A DNA stretch of 8,385 bases from Oscillospiraceae bacterium. Its GTDB lineage: Bacteria; Bacillota; Clostridia; Oscillospirales; Oscillospiraceae. The stretch's first letter is position 1. Every line of letters starts with the position of its first letter. Of this stretch, positions 5,863 through 8,385 are shown in pieces. Location of the stretch: NCBI GenBank assembly GCA_016296635.1, contig JAEDIZ010000090.1, forward strand, positions 1-8,385, read 5' to 3'. The notes beneath the pieces are model-generated. The model was not told where the DNA came from, did no database searches, and saw only the letters and a list, made by a program, of their open reading frames with translations. The position numbers and the translations under genes were made by a program.

Positions 5863-6762
5863 ATGATTGACTACAAGTATTTCACCGCAGATGACGGAGA
5901 GCAGATAGCTTATGTTGTTATCGGTGAAGGCAAGCCCCTGCTGTACTTCCACGGTATGGGAAGTACCATCGAATCACAGATGCCCCTGATTGAGATGCTG
6001 AAGGACAGTTTTAAGGTCGTTATGTTTGACCAGCGCACCTTCGGTAAAACCGAGACTACAAAGAACGTCGGCATTCCCCAGTCTGCAAGAGACGGCCACG
6101 CTCTGCTGGAGTATCTCGGCATTGAAAAAGCTGTTTTTCTTGGCTACTCCATGGGCGCCTGCGATATGTTTTCCTATCTGCAGCAGTTCGGCTGCGAAAA
6201 GATGGAAAAGGCCATATTCACCGACATGTCCCCCAAACTCATCAATGAGGATGACTGGAAGCTTGGTCTCTATCAGGGTTGGTACACAAGGGAACGCTAC
6301 GAAGAAGACCTGGAGTTAATGAAGACCGGCAATTACAAACAGTTTGCCCTGCTGCTGGCTGAGTGTCTGCTGTTCCATGAAAACCCTGAAAACCCCAGGG
6401 ATTTCAGCGGCAATGAAGCAGAGATCCGCCAGCGTATCCAGGATCGCAAGCCCCCCTATCAGCTCATTGCCGATGTGCTGATAAACGGCCTTGTGGACAT
6501 TACTCCCGACCACATGGTTTCTAATCAGGCCTACTGGGAAACTATGGCAGGTCGTGATTACAGAGATGTTTTCTCAAAAATTGAAGTGCCTTCCATGTTT
6601 GTTGCGGCAAGACCTGGCTCCGGCTATGCACCCGCCACTGCTGAATGGATGCATGAGCACACCGCAGGCAGCGTTCTGAAATGGATAGACAATGCTGGCC
6701 ATATGTGCGGCGCTGAGAACCGTCCTCTGTGGGTTTCTTACATCAAAGAGTTTGGTGCCTGA
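5863..6762 (+). CDS. Alpha/beta-fold hydrolase
   Basis: A 299-residue alpha/beta hydrolase, first gene of the operon with the GntP-type permease (46-nt gap). Visible elements are HG-M-G (30-33) for the oxyanion hole, the nucleophile elbow G94-Y-S-M-G98 with Ser96, and the catalytic histidine His280 in DNAGHM. The acidic residue usually found after strand 7 is absent: that stretch reads MFVAARPGSGY (245-255). Asp121 in FTDMSPKL, after strand 6, is a candidate substitute, as known for some family members. A helical lid lies between about 125 and 235. There is no signal peptide, so it should act in the cytoplasm, presumably on what the neighbouring permease imports. AAAGGAGG seven bases before the ATG fixes the start and predicts good translation. 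Esterase, lactonase or C-C hydrolase activity are all possible; the substrate is unknown. Confidence 0.9.
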   Translation: MIDYKYFTADDGEQIAYVVIGEGKPLLYFHGMGSTIESQMPLIEMLKDSFKVVMFDQRTFGKTETTKNVGIPQSARDGHALLEYLGIEKAVFLGYSMGACDMFSYLQQFGCEKMEKAIFTDMSPKLINEDDWKLGLYQGWYTRERYEEDLELMKTGNYKQFALLLAECLLFHENPENPRDFSGNEAEIRQRIQDRKPPYQLIADVLINGLVDITPDHMVSNQAYWETMAGRDYRDVFSKIEVPSMFVAARPGSGYAPATAEWMHEHTAGSVLKWIDNAGHMCGAENRPLWVSYIKEFGA

Positions 6763-6808
6763 TATCTCAATCATGCACCGAAAAAATAATTAAAAAGGAG
6801 ATTAATAC

Positions 6809-8131
6809 ATGATTGGCGTTATAGGTATGATCGTTGCAATCGCCCTGCTCATCGGTACTACATATAAGGGCATGAACGGTCTGGTTGCAAGTTTGCTCTG
6901 CTCCATCGTTGTTATCGTCACCAACGGCATGAACTTCTGGGAGACCTTCCGCACCATCTTCGGCAGTACCCTCGGCAATATCTTTGCTGCATACTTCTTC
7001 TTCTACTGCACTGCATCCTGCTTCGGCGAACTGATGAAGCAGTCCGGCTGTGCTGTCACTGTTTCAAACGCACTGTTCAAACTGCTTGGTCCCAAGCTCT
7101 GCGTTCCCGCAGCACTGCTTGTCACCTTCCTGCTTGCTTACAGCGGCATTAATGCTTTCGTTATCGTCTTCATCGTATTCCCCCTCATGGTTCCCATGTT
7201 TGAGAAGGCCAATGTTTCCAAAATTCTGATGCCTGCAATCTTCCTCTTCGGTTCCGTTATCATGAACGTTACCGCTCCCGGCAGCCCCTCCGCTCTGATG
7301 ATGGCTCTGTCCAATCAGCTGGGCACCAACTCTTTCTCTTCTCCCGTTCTGGCAATAATCTGCCTTGTCATTGCTTTTGCTTTCGGTTTTGCTTACTTCT
7401 CCTACCGTCAGTACGCCCTTGCAAAGGCAGGCATTGGCTTCACCCCCACCGGCGATGATCTGAAGCTCATCAACGGCGAAGGCGAAAACAGAGAGCTTCC
7501 TCCCCTGTGGAGCTCCATCATTCCTCTTGCTGTTGTTATTGTTCTCAAGTTCGTCCTGACCGGCAAGATGCCCGTCGCAAACGACGTTCTCTGTACCTCC
7601 ATCCTGGCCGGCTGCGTCGCAGTTATTATCTTCAACTACAAGTACATGAAGGGTCACATCCTTAAGGACTTCACAACTGGCTGGTGGTCCTCAATGAATG
7701 CTCTGGTTTTGATGGTCGGCATGATGGGCTTTGCTTCCGTTGTCAACAACGCTCCTGGCTTTGTTTATTTCCAGAACTTCGCTGAAACCATGTCCGGCAA
7801 GCTCAGCCCCTACTTCTCCGCGGTTGTTGTCACCAACATCTTCTCCGGTATCACTGGTGCATCCCTCAACGGTACCCAGATTTTCTGCCAGACCATGGCT
7901 GATAGCTACATGGCTTGGGGTTGCAATGCTGGTGCCCTGCAGAAGGTTGTTTCCATCGCCTCCATGGGTCTTGACACTCTGCCCCACTGCCCCACCTACA
8001 TCATGATGGCCGCAGTTATCGGTGTCAGCACCAAGGACGCATACAAGGATGTCTGCGTCACCACCGTTATCTTCCCCATTGTTCTCTCTACCATTGCTGC
8101 ACTGCTCGCAACAATCGGTATTATTTTCTAA
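6809..8131 (+). CDS. GntP-family permease (gluconate/organic-acid:H+ symporter type)
   Basis: A 440-residue inner-membrane transporter with about 12 hydrophobic segments and family length. It begins MIGVIGMIVAIALL, as many GntP members do. Supporting stretches are SGINAFVIVFIVFPLMVPMF (112-131), T155-A-P-G-S-P-S161, the GITGASLNG turn (347-355) and GLDTLPHCPTYIM (387-399), then VSTKDAYKDV (406-415), which corresponds to the conserved GLDTLPH and helix-linker region of the family. Family members carry gluconate and other sugar acids, or small acids such as 3-hydroxybutyrate; which applies here cannot be told. AAGGAG (6795-6800) lies eight bases before the ATG. It follows the hydrolase in one operon. 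Codon use is strongly biased (TTC, ATC, CTG, CCC, GTT), which suggests high expression. Three hairpins follow the stop. Confidence 0.88.
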   Translation: MIGVIGMIVAIALLIGTTYKGMNGLVASLLCSIVVIVTNGMNFWETFRTIFGSTLGNIFAAYFFFYCTASCFGELMKQSGCAVTVSNALFKLLGPKLCVPAALLVTFLLAYSGINAFVIVFIVFPLMVPMFEKANVSKILMPAIFLFGSVIMNVTAPGSPSALMMALSNQLGTNSFSSPVLAIICLVIAFAFGFAYFSYRQYALAKAGIGFTPTGDDLKLINGEGENRELPPLWSSIIPLAVVIVLKFVLTGKMPVANDVLCTSILAGCVAVIIFNYKYMKGHILKDFTTGWWSSMNALVLMVGMMGFASVVNNAPGFVYFQNFAETMSGKLSPYFSAVVVTNIFSGITGASLNGTQIFCQTMADSYMAWGCNAGALQKVVSIASMGLDTLPHCPTYIMMAAVIGVSTKDAYKDVCVTTVIFPIVLSTIAALLATIGIIF

Positions 8132-8151
8132 CGCATACTTTCTCTCCTCAA

Positions 8152-8183
8152 CAAAGATGGGTGGCTTCTGCCACCCATCTTTG
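8152..8183 (+). terminator. Hairpin after the permease gene, probable terminator
   Basis: Perfect 14-bp stem, CAAAGATGGGTGGC (8152-8165) and GCCACCCATCTTTG (8170-8183), with a TTCT loop, 20 nt after the permease stop. The right arm ends in CTTT but no long U tract follows, so termination may be partial or helped by the two hairpins behind it. Confidence 0.55.
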
Positions 8184-8246
8184 ACTGTAGACAAACTACC
8201 CATAGATAGTCCTCTCGTCCTATCTATGGGTAGTTTGTCTACAGTC
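8183..8246. repeat. Long perfect inverted repeat, 27-bp arms
   Basis: Left arm 8183-8209 and right arm 8220-8246 pair without mismatch around a 10-nt loop (8210-8219). The arms begin GACTGTAGACAAACTACC and end in the mirror sequence. It directly abuts the preceding hairpin (shared base 8183), and its right arm runs into the repeat copy at 8234-8274. No U tract follows. A palindromic repeat element (REP- or MITE-like) or a very stable 3' mRNA structure are the main options. Confidence 0.7.
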
Positions 8247-8274
8247 TGACGGCACCCCCGAAGGGGTGCCGTTT
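8234..8274 (+). repeat. Right copy of the 41-nt palindrome-containing repeat
   Basis: TTTGTCTACAGTCTG followed by ACGGCACCCC, loop CGAA, GGGGTGCCGT and TT. It matches the minus-strand reading of 3883-3924. Its internal stem (8249-8258 with 8263-8272) may also end the ferredoxin-like transcript from the right: on the minus strand the loop is UUCG closed by C-G, although no U run follows on that side. Confidence 0.75.
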
Positions 8275-8299
8275 GGGAAAGTTCCGGGTAAAATCCGGC

Positions 8300-8385
8300 T
8301 CAGATTGCGATGCATTTTTTGGGGCAGGCATCGGCGCAGGCGCCGCAGGCGAGACATTTCTCCTCGTCGAGCTTCCATGTCTTTG
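8300..8385 (-). CDS. C-terminal end of a 4Fe-4S ferredoxin-type protein (partial)
   Basis: The last 27 codons of a gene that enters from the right edge and stops at TGA 8300-8302. The sequence includes KLDEEKCLACGACADACP, the classical C-x2-C-x2-C-x3-C-P motif that binds one 4Fe-4S cluster, and ends KKCIAI. The motif is at the very C-terminus, so the gene may be a small ferredoxin whose first cluster motif lies outside the window, or a larger redox protein with a C-terminal ferredoxin domain. The G+C-rich codon use resembles the left part of the window rather than the central module. Confidence 0.85.
   Translation of the reverse strand, partial: KTWKLDEEKCLACGACADACPKKCIAI

Noticed and set aside
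7064..7657. A 197-codon minus-strand frame opposite the permease, and a similar one at 7691-8203
   Set aside because: Both are Gly/Asn/Asp-rich antisense readings of hydrophobic permease codons and have no recognisable domain.
8152..8274. A CRISPR array
   Set aside because: There are hairpins but no series of equal direct repeats with equal-length spacers, and no cas genes in the window.

Overview
The window looks like chromosome from a fairly G+C-rich anaerobic Firmicute, most likely a Clostridia/Oscillospiraceae-type gut bacterium. The evidence is strong purine-rich Shine-Dalgarno sites (AAAGGAGG, GAGGAGGT) before nearly every gene, sigma-A-like promoters with 17-nt spacers, a 4Fe-4S ferredoxin-type reading frame, and gene families common in Clostridia. 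The genus cannot be named from this sequence alone.

Left part (1 to about 3880, G+C-rich): an hflK-hflC pair of SPFH membrane proteins on the minus strand (hflC runs off the left edge). Divergent from it is a D-isomer-specific 2-hydroxyacid dehydrogenase on the plus strand. That gene converges on a YoaK/DUF1275-type membrane protein on the minus strand, and the two share a perfectly symmetrical 25-bp-stem hairpin that can act as a two-way terminator.

Middle part (about 3883 to 8274, visibly richer in A+T, above all in the two regulator genes): a self-contained divergent module. A TetR-type and a LysR-type regulator are transcribed leftward. An alpha/beta hydrolase and a GntP-family permease are transcribed rightward. 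The 254-bp region between the divergent starts holds two opposed promoters and several dyads. Two of these are related 14-bp palindromes, one at each predicted transcription start, and are good candidates for TetR operators. The simplest reading is a regulated uptake-and-hydrolysis operon: the permease imports a small organic acid or related compound and the cytoplasmic hydrolase processes it. The substrate cannot be read from the sequence.

The module is bounded on both sides by copies of the same 41-42-nt palindrome-containing element in opposite orientation, each placed just downstream of the outermost gene. On the right the element is part of a stack of three hairpins, one of them with 27-bp perfect arms. 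Right edge: the last 27 codons of a ferredoxin-like 4Fe-4S protein on the minus strand.

The most interesting points are the module itself (two regulators, one hydrolase, one GntP permease), its operator architecture, and the inverted repeats with hairpins that frame it.
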